A stretch of 35,511 nt of DNA from positions 1-35,511 of the forward strand of contig JANXRY010000014.1 of NCBI GenBank assembly GCA_025356635.1, written 5' to 3'. This document shows positions 19,066 to 26,702 of this stretch, in pieces. Under the pieces are notes generated by a model. The model saw only the letters and a list, made by a program, of their open reading frames with translations. It made no database searches and was not told where the DNA came from. Position 1 is the stretch's first letter; each line of letters opens with the position of its first letter. The DNA is from Gammaproteobacteria bacterium (GTDB taxonomy: Bacteria > Pseudomonadota > Gammaproteobacteria > Xanthomonadales > Xanthomonadaceae). The position numbers and the translations under genes were made by a program.

Positions 19066-19806
19066 ATGGCTTACATCGATCAGATGCGTGAATCGGGCAA
19101 TTGGCTGTTTCGCTGGCGCAGTTACCTGCCGCTGGTGTTCATTGCGGTGATCATGGCCGCGCTCGTGCAGGCCCGGCTCATCGGCGAGACGCATTTGCCG
19201 GATGAGGCTTGGGTCTTGGCCTGCCTGGCCGTCAGCCTGTTCGGCCTGGGCATACGCTGCCTCGCAGTCGGCTTCACGCCGGAACGCACTTCCGGCCGCA
19301 ATGCCCGCGAGCAACGCGCCGACCAACTCAACACCACCGGCTTCTACTCAATCGTCCGCCACCCGCTCTACTTGGGCAATTTCTTCATCTGGATGGGCAT
19401 TGCCTTGTTTCCGCGCGACGGCTGGGTCGTGCTGGCCTGCATGAGTATTTTCTGGCTGTACTACGAGCGCATCATGATCGCCGAGGAAGCCTATATCGCC
19501 GGCAAGTTCGGCAAGCAGTTCGAACTTTGGGCGAACGCCACGCCGGCTTTTTTGCCGAAGCTTCGGCTCTTTCACAAATCGGAAAATGCCTTCTCGCTAC
19601 GCAACGTGCTCAAGCGCGAATACCCAGCCTTCTCCGGGATCATCTTCAGCCTGTTCCTGCTCAAGGCGTTCAACGATTTCCAGAACCTGGGGAAAGTGGA
19701 ATTCGATCTGTTCTGGAAAACGCTGCTCGCACTTGGCATCGGCGTGCATCTGATCCTGCGCACGCTCAAGAAACACACCCGTCTGCTGCACGTTACCGGC
19801 CGTTAG
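19066..19806 (+). CDS. ICMT/phospholipid-methyltransferase-like membrane methyltransferase
   Basis: 246-residue integral-membrane protein. Helices at about 20-38 and 46-70 precede the catalytic core: LNTTGFYSIVRHPLYLGNFF with the RHPxYxG motif (98-103), a hydrophobic hairpin, and YERIMIAEE (133-141), the Glu-containing SAM/acceptor motif of the isoprenylcysteine carboxyl methyltransferase and PEMT-like families. Two more C-terminal helices follow. The substrate cannot be read from sequence: lipid, prenylated compound or lipid A phosphate (as for the ICMT-like LmtA of Leptospira) are all possible. It lies 39 bp after the Mth938-like gene and 10 bp before a cupin gene, probably in one transcript. 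Confidence 0.82.
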   Translation: MAYIDQMRESGNWLFRWRSYLPLVFIAVIMAALVQARLIGETHLPDEAWVLACLAVSLFGLGIRCLAVGFTPERTSGRNAREQRADQLNTTGFYSIVRHPLYLGNFFIWMGIALFPRDGWVVLACMSIFWLYYERIMIAEEAYIAGKFGKQFELWANATPAFLPKLRLFHKSENAFSLRNVLKREYPAFSGIIFSLFLLKAFNDFQNLGKVEFDLFWKTLLALGIGVHLILRTLKKHTRLLHVTGR

Positions 19807-19816
19807 GAGCCAGCGC

Positions 19817-20176
19817 ATGGCCATTCTCCGCATCCCGCACGACACGCCCGCCAACGAAGCGACATTGGTCGCGGCCGGCAAGCTGATCGCCGGCAACCCG
19901 AACCAGGGAGTGGCGAACCTGTTTTCCGATCCCGGCGCGCAGTTCCACTGCGGTATCTGGGAAGCCGAGCCGGCCGAATGGCGGGTCAGTTACAGCGAAC
20001 ACGAATACTGCCTGATGCTCGAAGGGCGAATCCTGATCCGCGCGGATGACGGCACCGAAACACTGGTGGCGGCGGGCGACAGCTTCGTGGTGCCCGCCGG
20101 ATTCAGCGGAACCTGGCAGGTGCTGGAAAAGGCCAAGAAGGTCTATGTGATCTACGAGCCGACCCGGATCGGCTAA
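19817..20176 (+). CDS. Cupin domain protein (EutQ/DUF861-like)
   Basis: 119-residue single-domain beta-barrel protein. Cupin motif residues are partly visible: [46 protein letters not shown]. The pattern [16 protein letters not shown] and [10 protein letters not shown] is typical of the Cupin_3 (DUF861, EutQ-like) group, in which the metal-binding histidines are often reduced. Substrate or ligand unknown. It starts 10 bp after the methyltransferase gene and ends 32 bp before pyrH. Confidence 0.88.
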   Translation: MAILRIPHDTPANEATLVAAGKLIAGNPNQGVANLFSDPGAQFHCGIWEAEPAEWRVSYSEHEYCLMLEGRILIRADDGTETLVAAGDSFVVPAGFSGTWQVLEKAKKVYVIYEPTRIG

Positions 20177-20208
20177 ACTCCCGCTGTTTGCCCAAAGCAG
20201 GAATTGCC

Positions 20209-20949
20209 ATGTCCGTGCTATCGACCGAATCGCCCCTGAAGTACCGTCGGGTCCTGCTCAAGCTGTCCGGCGAAGCCCTGATGGGTCGCGAGGATTACGG
20301 CATCGACCCGATCGTCATCCATGCCATGGCCAAGGAAATCCTGGCTGCACAGAGCGCCGGGGCGCAGATCGGCCTGGTGATCGGCGGCGGCAATATCTTC
20401 CGCGGCGCCGGGCTCGCTGCCGGCGGCATGGACCGGGTGACCGGTGACCACATGGGCATGCTGGCCACGGTGATCAACGCACTGGCCATGGCCGATGCGC
20501 TGGAAAAACAAGGCGGCTACGCGCGGGTGATGAGCGCGATCAAGATCAACGAAGTCTGCGAGGACTACATCCGCCGCCGCGCCGTGCGCCACCTGGAAAA
20601 AGGCCGCATCACCCTGTTCGCCGCCGGCACCGGCAACCCCTTCTTCACCACCGACTCGGCCGCAGCATTGCGCGCCACCGAAATCGGCGCGGAATTGCTG
20701 CTCAAAGCCACCAAGGTCGATGGCATCTACGACAGCGATCCGAAGAAGAACCCCGGTGCGAAGCGCTATACCGAGCTTAGCTACGACGAAGTCATCGCCC
20801 GCAACCTTCAAGTGATGGACACCACCGCTTTCGCGCTGTGTCGCGACAATTCGATTCCGTTGCGCATCTACGACATGATGCAACCCGGAGCGTTGATGCG
20901 GATTTTACTGGGCGAGCCGCTGGGCACCCTGGTGCATCGCTGCAACTGA
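20209..20949 (+). CDS. pyrH: UMP kinase
   Basis: Phosphorylates UMP to UDP in pyrimidine nucleotide synthesis; hexameric and regulated by GTP and UTP in enterobacteria. The 246-residue product has the amino-acid-kinase pattern [45 protein letters not shown] and the [20 protein letters not shown] loop. The ATG at 20209 has AGGA about 8 nt upstream; an in-frame TTG 21 bases earlier is unlikely. pyrH commonly follows rpsB-tsf; here those genes are not adjacent and a cupin gene precedes it. A cation exporter gene follows by 4 bp, where frr would be expected. Confidence 0.98.
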   Translation: MSVLSTESPLKYRRVLLKLSGEALMGREDYGIDPIVIHAMAKEILAAQSAGAQIGLVIGGGNIFRGAGLAAGGMDRVTGDHMGMLATVINALAMADALEKQGGYARVMSAIKINEVCEDYIRRRAVRHLEKGRITLFAAGTGNPFFTTDSAAALRATEIGAELLLKATKVDGIYDSDPKKNPGAKRYTELSYDEVIARNLQVMDTTAFALCRDNSIPLRIYDMMQPGALMRILLGEPLGTLVHRCN

Positions 20950-20953
20950 ACCC

Positions 20954-21874
20954 ATGCCGGCACACCCGCACCACGACGACCACGGGCACGAGCACGCGCC
21001 GCACGCCACCCGTGCCTTCGCGCTCGGTACCCTGATCAACCTCGTCTATACCGGTTTCGAAGCCCTGATCGGCTGGCACGCGGGCTCGCTGGCCCTGCTC
21101 TCGGATGCCCTGCACAACCTCGGCGATGTACTTGGCCTGGGCCTGACCTGGGCTGCAGCGGCAATGGCACAACGCGTGCCGACCGCACGCCACACTTATG
21201 GCTGGCGACGCGCCACCCAGTTGTCGCCACTGGCCAATGCCCTGTTGCTGGTCGGGTTTTCCGGCGCCCTGATCGGCGAAGCCCTGCGGCGCCTGGCAAC
21301 GCCGCCAGAAGTCGCTGGCGGGTTGGTCACGGCCGTTGCGGCAATCGGCATGCTGGTCAATCTCGGATCGGCGGCACTGTTCCATCGCGGCCAGCACGGC
21401 GATCTCAACCGGCGCAGCGCCTACCTGCATTTGCTGGCCGATGCCGGCGTGTCGCTGGCCGCCGTGCTCGCCGGACTGGGCATGAGCTACCTCGGTTGGC
21501 GCTGGCTGGATCCGGCACTGGCGCTGGTGGTGTCGCTGGTCATCGTGATCGGTAGTTGGGGCTTGCTACGCAGTAGTTTCCGGCAAGTGATGGATGCCGT
21601 ACCCGAACACCTGGACAGCCTCGAAGTCGAGGCATTGCTGCGCGGCCTGCCTAGCGTCCAGGCCGTGCACCACCTGCACATCTGGCCGATCGGCGCGAAC
21701 GAGATCGCGCTGACCGCCCACGTGGTGCGGGATCTTGAGGATGGCCACGATCAGTTCATCGACCAGGCCATCGTCGCGCTCGAGGAGCGCTTCGGCATCA
21801 ACCACACGACCTTGCAGGTCGAATACGGCAGCGACTGCCGGCACGACCACGACGACCACGCCCGGCACCACTGA
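20954..21874 (+). CDS. Cation diffusion facilitator (Zn2+/Cd2+ efflux type)
   Basis: 306-residue inner-membrane CDF exporter, most like the ZitB/CzcD group that exchanges cytoplasmic Zn2+ or Cd2+ for protons. It has a His/Asp-rich N-terminus (HPHHDDHGHEH), the signature ALLSDALHNLGDV with HxxxD in TM2, a second HxxxD (HLLADAG) in TM5, and a cytoplasmic ferredoxin-like C-terminal domain (VHHLHIWPIGANE), ending in another His/Asp-rich tail (CRHDHDDHARHH). Six membrane helices are plausible. It starts 4 bp after pyrH, so it is probably co-transcribed with it, and it separates pyrH from frr, which are often neighbours. Metal specificity is inferred. Confidence 0.93.
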   Translation: MPAHPHHDDHGHEHAPHATRAFALGTLINLVYTGFEALIGWHAGSLALLSDALHNLGDVLGLGLTWAAAAMAQRVPTARHTYGWRRATQLSPLANALLLVGFSGALIGEALRRLATPPEVAGGLVTAVAAIGMLVNLGSAALFHRGQHGDLNRRSAYLHLLADAGVSLAAVLAGLGMSYLGWRWLDPALALVVSLVIVIGSWGLLRSSFRQVMDAVPEHLDSLEVEALLRGLPSVQAVHHLHIWPIGANEIALTAHVVRDLEDGHDQFIDQAIVALEERFGINHTTLQVEYGSDCRHDHDDHARHH

Positions 21875-21909
21875 TCCCCGGCCCGGGCGACGGCCCGCAG
21901 CCCAGCGAC

Positions 21910-21915
21910 TATAAT
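21910..21915 (+). promoter_or_regulatory. TATAAT -10 box upstream of frr
   Basis: A perfect TATAAT lies 58 bp before the frr ATG (21974), within the 99-bp gap after the CDF gene. At 17-bp spacing the upstream hexamer is GCGACG (21887-21892), sharing only the central GAC with TTGACA. A run of twelve genes starts here, so a dedicated promoter makes sense. The -10 match is seen directly; promoter activity is inferred. Confidence 0.55.
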
Positions 21916-21973
21916 CGGGGCTTGCTGCCGGTCAAATTGTCCGGCCGTCAGCCGAACCTACGCGGAGCCCGCA

Positions 21974-22531
21974 ATGATCAATGACATCAAGAAAGATGCC
22001 CAAGCCCGCATGACCAAAAGCGTGGATGGGCTCCGTCATGAACTCACCCTGCTGCGCACCGGCCGCGCCAGCACCGCCTTGGTCGATCATTTGAAGGTCA
22101 ATTACTACGGCTCCGATGTGCCGCTGTCACAAGTCGCGACGGTGGTGGTTGCCGATGCCCGCTCCCTGACCATCACCCCGTGGGAAAAACCCATGGTTGC
22201 GGCGGTCGAGAAGGCCATTCTGGCGTCGAATATGGGCATGACCCCGAACACCGCCGGCCAGGTGATCCGCATCAACCTGCCGCCGCTGACCGAAGAGCGC
22301 CGCAAGGAACTCGGCAAGCACGTCCATCACGAAGGCGAAAACGCCAAGGTGTCGATTCGCAACCTGCGTCGCGATGCGCTCCAGAGCCTCAAGGAGCTGC
22401 TCAAGGAAAAGCAGGTTTCCGAAGACGAAGCGCGCCGCGGCGAAGACGACATCCAGAAATTGACCGACAAATACGTTAAGGAAATCGACGATACGGTCAA
22501 GGCCAAGGAACTGGAACTGATGGCGGTCTGA
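21974..22531 (+). CDS. frr: Ribosome recycling factor
   Basis: With EF-G, splits post-termination ribosomes into subunits. The 185-residue product is full length and strongly typical: MINDIKKDAQARMTKSVDGLRHEL, LLRTGRAS, the NYYGSDVPLSQVATV hinge region, and the helical return VSIRNLRRDALQSLKELLKEKQVSEDEARRGEDDIQKLTDKYVKEID. It is the first gene of the block that runs to dnaE; uppS follows after 12 bp. Confidence 0.98.
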   Translation: MINDIKKDAQARMTKSVDGLRHELTLLRTGRASTALVDHLKVNYYGSDVPLSQVATVVVADARSLTITPWEKPMVAAVEKAILASNMGMTPNTAGQVIRINLPPLTEERRKELGKHVHHEGENAKVSIRNLRRDALQSLKELLKEKQVSEDEARRGEDDIQKLTDKYVKEIDDTVKAKELELMAV

Positions 22532-22543
22532 GGCACCCGCCGG

Positions 22544-23281
22544 ATGAGCCCTCCCGCCAGGAAACCGCGCCACGTCGCCATCATCATGGACGGCAACGGT
22601 CGCTGGGCCGAACGCCGGCACCGGCCGCGTTCGCTCGGCCATCGCGCCGGTGCGCGCGCGGTGCGGGTATGCCTGGAGTTCTGTCTCGCCGAAGGCACCG
22701 AGAGCCTGACGCTGTTCGCCTTCTCAAGCGAAAACTGGAATCGCCCGGCCGAGGAAGTCGGCGCGTTGATGAAATTGTTCCTGCGCCTGCTCGATCATGA
22801 AGTGGACGAACTCGACCGGCGCAAGGTACGGATCCGCTTCATCGGCGAACGCAGTGGTTTTCCCGCCGATATCCAGGGAAAAATGGCCCGCGCCGAGGCG
22901 CAAACCGCCAACAATCGCGCCATCACCCTGAACATCGCCGCCAGCTATGGCGGGCGCTGGGACATCGTCCGCGCGGCGCGCGCACTCGCCGAGGACGTGG
23001 CTGCCGGCAGAATCGCACCCACGCAGATCGACGAAGCCCTATTCGGCCAATCCTTGTCGCTGGCCGGACAAGCGGAACCGGACCTGTTCATCCGCACCGG
23101 TGGCGATACCCGCATCAGCAATTTCCTGCTCTGGCAGTTGGCTTACACCGAGCTGTGGTTCACCGAGACCCTGTGGCCGGACCTGGATGACGCGACCCTG
23201 CGCCAGGCGTTCGACGATTTCGCTGCCCGGGAACGCCGTTTCGGCCTGACCAGCGCACAAGTGGCCACGGAGGCCGAGTGA
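22544..23281 (+). CDS. uppS: Undecaprenyl diphosphate synthase (di-trans, poly-cis)
   Basis: Adds eight isopentenyl units to farnesyl diphosphate to make the C55 lipid carrier for peptidoglycan and O-antigen. The 245-residue product contains the cis-prenyltransferase signature HVAIIMDGNGRWAERR with the catalytic Asp, then SLTLFAFSSENWNRP, and the C-terminal PDLFIRTGGDTRISNFLLWQLAYTE with the RxSNFLLWQ region that binds IPP. Full family length. cdsA starts 25 bp downstream. Confidence 0.98.
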   Translation: MSPPARKPRHVAIIMDGNGRWAERRHRPRSLGHRAGARAVRVCLEFCLAEGTESLTLFAFSSENWNRPAEEVGALMKLFLRLLDHEVDELDRRKVRIRFIGERSGFPADIQGKMARAEAQTANNRAITLNIAASYGGRWDIVRAARALAEDVAAGRIAPTQIDEALFGQSLSLAGQAEPDLFIRTGGDTRISNFLLWQLAYTELWFTETLWPDLDDATLRQAFDDFAARERRFGLTSAQVATEAE

Positions 23282-23306
23282 GCATGTTGATCGCCGGAAA
23301 AGCAGC

Positions 23307-24149
23307 ATGAGCCGCCACACCCGTGTCATCGCCGCCTTGGTGATGGCGCCGACCGCGATCGCGGCGGTGCTATGGCTACCCTCGCCGATTCTGGCTGCAC
23401 TGATCGCAGCCGTGATGATGATCGGTCTGTGGGAGTGGACCCTACTGGCGGAACTCAAGCAACACACGTCACGGTTGGCGTATCTGGCCGTCAATGCCGG
23501 CCTGATGGCAGCCCTGGCCTGGAGCGCGGGTCGGGGCACTTTTCCGTTCAACTACATTCCGCTCAAGTTGGTCAGCCTGCTGGGCGCCGGCTGGTGGCTG
23601 CTGGCGCTGGCCTGGCTCGCCAATTTCAACTGGACCCAGAAGCACAGCCCGCGCACGCAGGCAATCAAACTGGCCGCCGGCAGCCTGAGCGTGGTTCCTG
23701 CTTGGTGCGCCCTCGGCTGGCTGCATGCTGGCTCCCAGGGTGGGCCGGCCTGGACCCTGTACGCCCTGGGCGTGGTCTGGGCCGCCGATTCCGGCGCCTA
23801 CTTCATCGGCGTCCGTTACGGACATCGCAAACTGGCTCCGCGTATCAGCCCCGGGAAAAGCTGGGAAGGTTTCTGGGGCGGGTTGGGGTTCAGCCTGTTG
23901 CTGTCCGTGGTCGCTTGGCCGACCCTGGGCCTGGCCTGGGGCGCCTGGCCTGCGTTGGCGTTCCTGACCCTGCTGACGGCGCTTGCCTCGGTACTCGGCG
24001 ACCTGTTCGAAAGTCTGCTCAAGCGCCATGCCGGCATCAAGGATTCCAGCGACCTGATCCCCGGTCACGGCGGCGTGCTCGATCGTCTCGACAGCCTGCT
24101 CGCGGCGCTGCCAGTATTCGTCGTCGCCAAATACTGGTTGGGTCTGTGA
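23307..24149 (+). CDS. cdsA: Phosphatidate cytidylyltransferase
   Basis: Makes CDP-diacylglycerol from phosphatidate and CTP, the branch point for all bacterial phospholipids, in the inner membrane. The 280-residue product has seven to eight hydrophobic helices and the CTP_transf_1 signature near the C-terminus: [48 protein letters not shown], with the conserved D-x-x-S/K-R-x-x-x-x-K-D pattern. Its stop overlaps the GTG start of dxr (GTGA at 24146-24149), which points to coupled translation. Confidence 0.96.
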   Translation: MSRHTRVIAALVMAPTAIAAVLWLPSPILAALIAAVMMIGLWEWTLLAELKQHTSRLAYLAVNAGLMAALAWSAGRGTFPFNYIPLKLVSLLGAGWWLLALAWLANFNWTQKHSPRTQAIKLAAGSLSVVPAWCALGWLHAGSQGGPAWTLYALGVVWAADSGAYFIGVRYGHRKLAPRISPGKSWEGFWGGLGFSLLLSVVAWPTLGLAWGAWPALAFLTLLTALASVLGDLFESLLKRHAGIKDSSDLIPGHGGVLDRLDSLLAALPVFVVAKYWLGL

Positions 24150-25315
24150 GGCGAATTGCACTCCTTGGCGCGACCGGCTCGATCGGGCGTTCGGCGCTCG
24201 ACGTGATCGCCCGCCATCCAGAACGTTTCGAGGTCGTCGCGCTGTCGGCGCAGAATCGTGTGGACGACCTGCTCGACCTGTGCGAACGCTTCCGGCCCGC
24301 CCAGGCGGTGATCGGCGACGCGGCGAACTTGCCGGTGTTCGAAGCTGGGCTACGGTCGCGCGGACTACAAACCGAAGCACTGGCAGGATCGGTCGCACTG
24401 GATCAGATCGCAGCCGATCCGGGCAGCGATACTGTGCTTGCAGCCATCGTCGGCGCTGCCGGCGTTTCGTCCACACTCGCTGCCGCGCGCGCCGGCAAGC
24501 GCCTGTTGCTGGCGAACAAGGAATCCGTGGTGCTTGCCGGGCAAGTATTGATGCGCGAAGCCGCTGCTCACGGCGCGAAAATCCTGCCGATCGACAGCGA
24601 GCACAACGCCATTTTCCAGTGTCTGCCGGCCGAAGGGCAGCGGCGCGGGATTCGCCGGCTGATCCTTACTGCGTCCGGTGGCCCGTTTCGCGGCCGTTCG
24701 CGCGAATCGCTACGCGAGGTCACGCCCGAACAGGCCTGCTCGCATCCGAACTGGGTGATGGGCCGGAAAATCTCGGTGGATTCGGCCACGCTCATGAACA
24801 AGGGCCTGGAAGTGATCGAGGCGCACCATTTATTCGGGCTGCCGGGCGAACGCATCGAAGTGGTGGTGCACCCGCAAAGCACCATCCATTCGCTGGTGGA
24901 TTACGTGGATGGCTCGATGCTGGCGCAACTGGGCAACCCGGACATGCGTACGGCGCTGGCCTACGGCCTGGCCTGGCCCGAGCGCATCGATTCCGGTGTG
25001 GCACCCCTGGATTTGTGCGCGCAGGCCCGATTTGATTTCGAGGAACCCGACCGCGAAGCCTTTCCTTGCCTGGATCTGGCCTACGCGGCGCTCAAAGCCG
25101 GCGGCACCGCGCCTGCCATCCTCAATGCCGCCAATGAAGTCGCCGTCGCCGCTTTCCTGGCGGGCTCACTGCCGTTCCTGGCCATCGCCGATGTAATCAA
25201 TGCCACCCTGTCGGAACTTCCGACGGAACCCGCAGACGATCTAGCGGTCCTACTCGCCTGTGACGACCAGGCGCGCCGAATGGCGCGGGAGTGGATCAAG
25301 AGGATGCGGGCATGA
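24146..25315 (+). CDS. dxr: 1-deoxy-D-xylulose 5-phosphate reductoisomerase
   Basis: Converts DXP to MEP with NADPH, the committed step of the MEP isoprenoid pathway; target of fosmidomycin. The 389-residue product begins at the GTG at 24146 ([14 protein letters not shown]), giving the NADPH fold GATGSIG at once. Other motifs: [26 protein letters not shown] (metal ligands), [35 protein letters not shown]. It overlaps cdsA at its start and rseP at its end (ATGA). It supplies isoprenoid precursors used by the neighbouring uppS. Confidence 0.98.
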   Translation: MRRIALLGATGSIGRSALDVIARHPERFEVVALSAQNRVDDLLDLCERFRPAQAVIGDAANLPVFEAGLRSRGLQTEALAGSVALDQIAADPGSDTVLAAIVGAAGVSSTLAAARAGKRLLLANKESVVLAGQVLMREAAAHGAKILPIDSEHNAIFQCLPAEGQRRGIRRLILTASGGPFRGRSRESLREVTPEQACSHPNWVMGRKISVDSATLMNKGLEVIEAHHLFGLPGERIEVVVHPQSTIHSLVDYVDGSMLAQLGNPDMRTALAYGLAWPERIDSGVAPLDLCAQARFDFEEPDREAFPCLDLAYAALKAGGTAPAILNAANEVAVAAFLAGSLPFLAIADVINATLSELPTEPADDLAVLLACDDQARRMAREWIKRMRA

Positions 25316-26649
25316 ACGGATTCCTCGGCGCCACCGGCTGGTTCGTGCTGGTTTTGGGCGTTCTGGTCACCTTCCACGAGTTCGGCCACTACTGGGTCGC
25401 ACGTCGCTGCGGGGTCAAGGTCAAGCGCTTCTCGGTCGGCTTCGGTCGCGCGCTTTGGTCGCGGACAGCCAAGGACGGTACTTGCTATCAGGTCGGCTGG
25501 CTGCCGCTGGGCGGATATGTGCAGTTCCTCGATGAACGCGAGGGCGAGGTCGATGCGGCGGACCTGCCGTTCTCGTTCAATCGCCAGCCCGTCTTCAAGC
25601 GCATCGCCATCGTGCTGGCTGGACCGGCCGCGAACCTGCTGCTTTGCATTGGTATGCTGTGGGTGACCTACCAGATCGGGCGGACCGACCTGAGCCCGGT
25701 GATCGGCACACCCTCAGGACTTGCTGCCGAAGCCGGCCTGCATACCGGCGACCGGATCGTGAAAGTCGGAGACCAGGCGACCCCGACCTGGACGCAGGCA
25801 GTCACCCCGCTCGCCCTGGCTGCGATCGACCGGCAGCCGGTGGTCCTGACCATCGCCGACGAGCGAGGCCTGGAATCGCAGCACCGTCTGCCGCTCGATC
25901 ATTTACCGGCGAACTTCGATCAGGCCAATCCGCTGGCCGCGATCGGGATGGTCCCGCTGCTCTTCGAGGACCAGCCGGTCATCGGCGAGCTCGCCCCGGA
26001 TGCCGCCGCCGCGGGGATCCTGCGGCCGGGTGACCGCATCCTCGGGATCGGGTCGCAGGCGATCAGCCATTTCTCCCAGATCCCGGCCGCCCTCCAATCA
26101 GCAGCATCCGGTGGCCAGCCGGTATCGGTCCAGGTCGATCGACAGGGCCAGCGACTGTTGCTGTCGGTTGCTCCCAAGCAGGTCGGCCGGGACGGCCAGG
26201 TCCGCTGGCAACTTGGGATTGCCCCACGCCGGGACCTCACGGTCCTGCGCTACGGACCGGCCGAGGCATTCGCTGCCGCCATGGCCGAAACCGGGAAACA
26301 AACGCGCGAAACCCTCGGTTTCATCGCCCGCCTGATCCGCGGCGATGCCTCCACGAAAAACCTTTCCGGCGTGATCGGCATCGCCCAGGTGGCGCAGGCG
26401 GAGGCCCATCTGGGCCTATCCCGGCTGCTATTGTTCATGGCCAGCCTGTCACTGACCCTGTGCATCATGAACTTGCTCCCCATCCCGGTCTTGGATGGTG
26501 GCCACCTGCTGTATTACCTTATCGAACTGGTTTCCGGCCGGCCGGTGAGCGAGCGGGTGCTCGTGGCAGGTCAATATGCCGGCTTGGTCTTGCTTGCCGG
26601 CTTGATCGGTTTAGCGTTTTACAACGATATCCTGCGAACCCTTTCCTGA
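25312..26649 (+). CDS. rseP: Site-2 zinc metalloprotease RseP
   Basis: Intramembrane protease that cleaves anti-sigma-E factor RseA after DegS and thus releases sigma-E; it also clears signal-peptide remnants. The 445-residue product has HEFGH (22-26) in the first helix and the second active-site motif [12 protein letters not shown] with Asp395 in the last third, with two PDZ-like regions between ([19 protein letters not shown] and [20 protein letters not shown]). The ATG at 25312 overlaps the dxr stop. It is next to bamA, whose proper assembly of outer-membrane proteins the sigma-E pathway monitors. Confidence 0.96.
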   Translation: MNGFLGATGWFVLVLGVLVTFHEFGHYWVARRCGVKVKRFSVGFGRALWSRTAKDGTCYQVGWLPLGGYVQFLDEREGEVDAADLPFSFNRQPVFKRIAIVLAGPAANLLLCIGMLWVTYQIGRTDLSPVIGTPSGLAAEAGLHTGDRIVKVGDQATPTWTQAVTPLALAAIDRQPVVLTIADERGLESQHRLPLDHLPANFDQANPLAAIGMVPLLFEDQPVIGELAPDAAAAGILRPGDRILGIGSQAISHFSQIPAALQSAASGGQPVSVQVDRQGQRLLLSVAPKQVGRDGQVRWQLGIAPRRDLTVLRYGPAEAFAAAMAETGKQTRETLGFIARLIRGDASTKNLSGVIGIAQVAQAEAHLGLSRLLLFMASLSLTLCIMNLLPIPVLDGGHLLYYLIELVSGRPVSERVLVAGQYAGLVLLAGLIGLAFYNDILRTLS

Positions 26650-26702
26650 TTCCCGCAAGATCTGCAACCCACCCCGGCGCACTGCGCCACCACCCTGGAT
26701 TG

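Noticed and set aside
23372-24145. Long in-frame extension upstream of dxr (647 codons in total)
   Set aside because: The extra part overlaps cdsA in another frame and is Arg/Gly/Pro-rich. The GTG at 24146 begins right at the conserved Dxr N-terminus.
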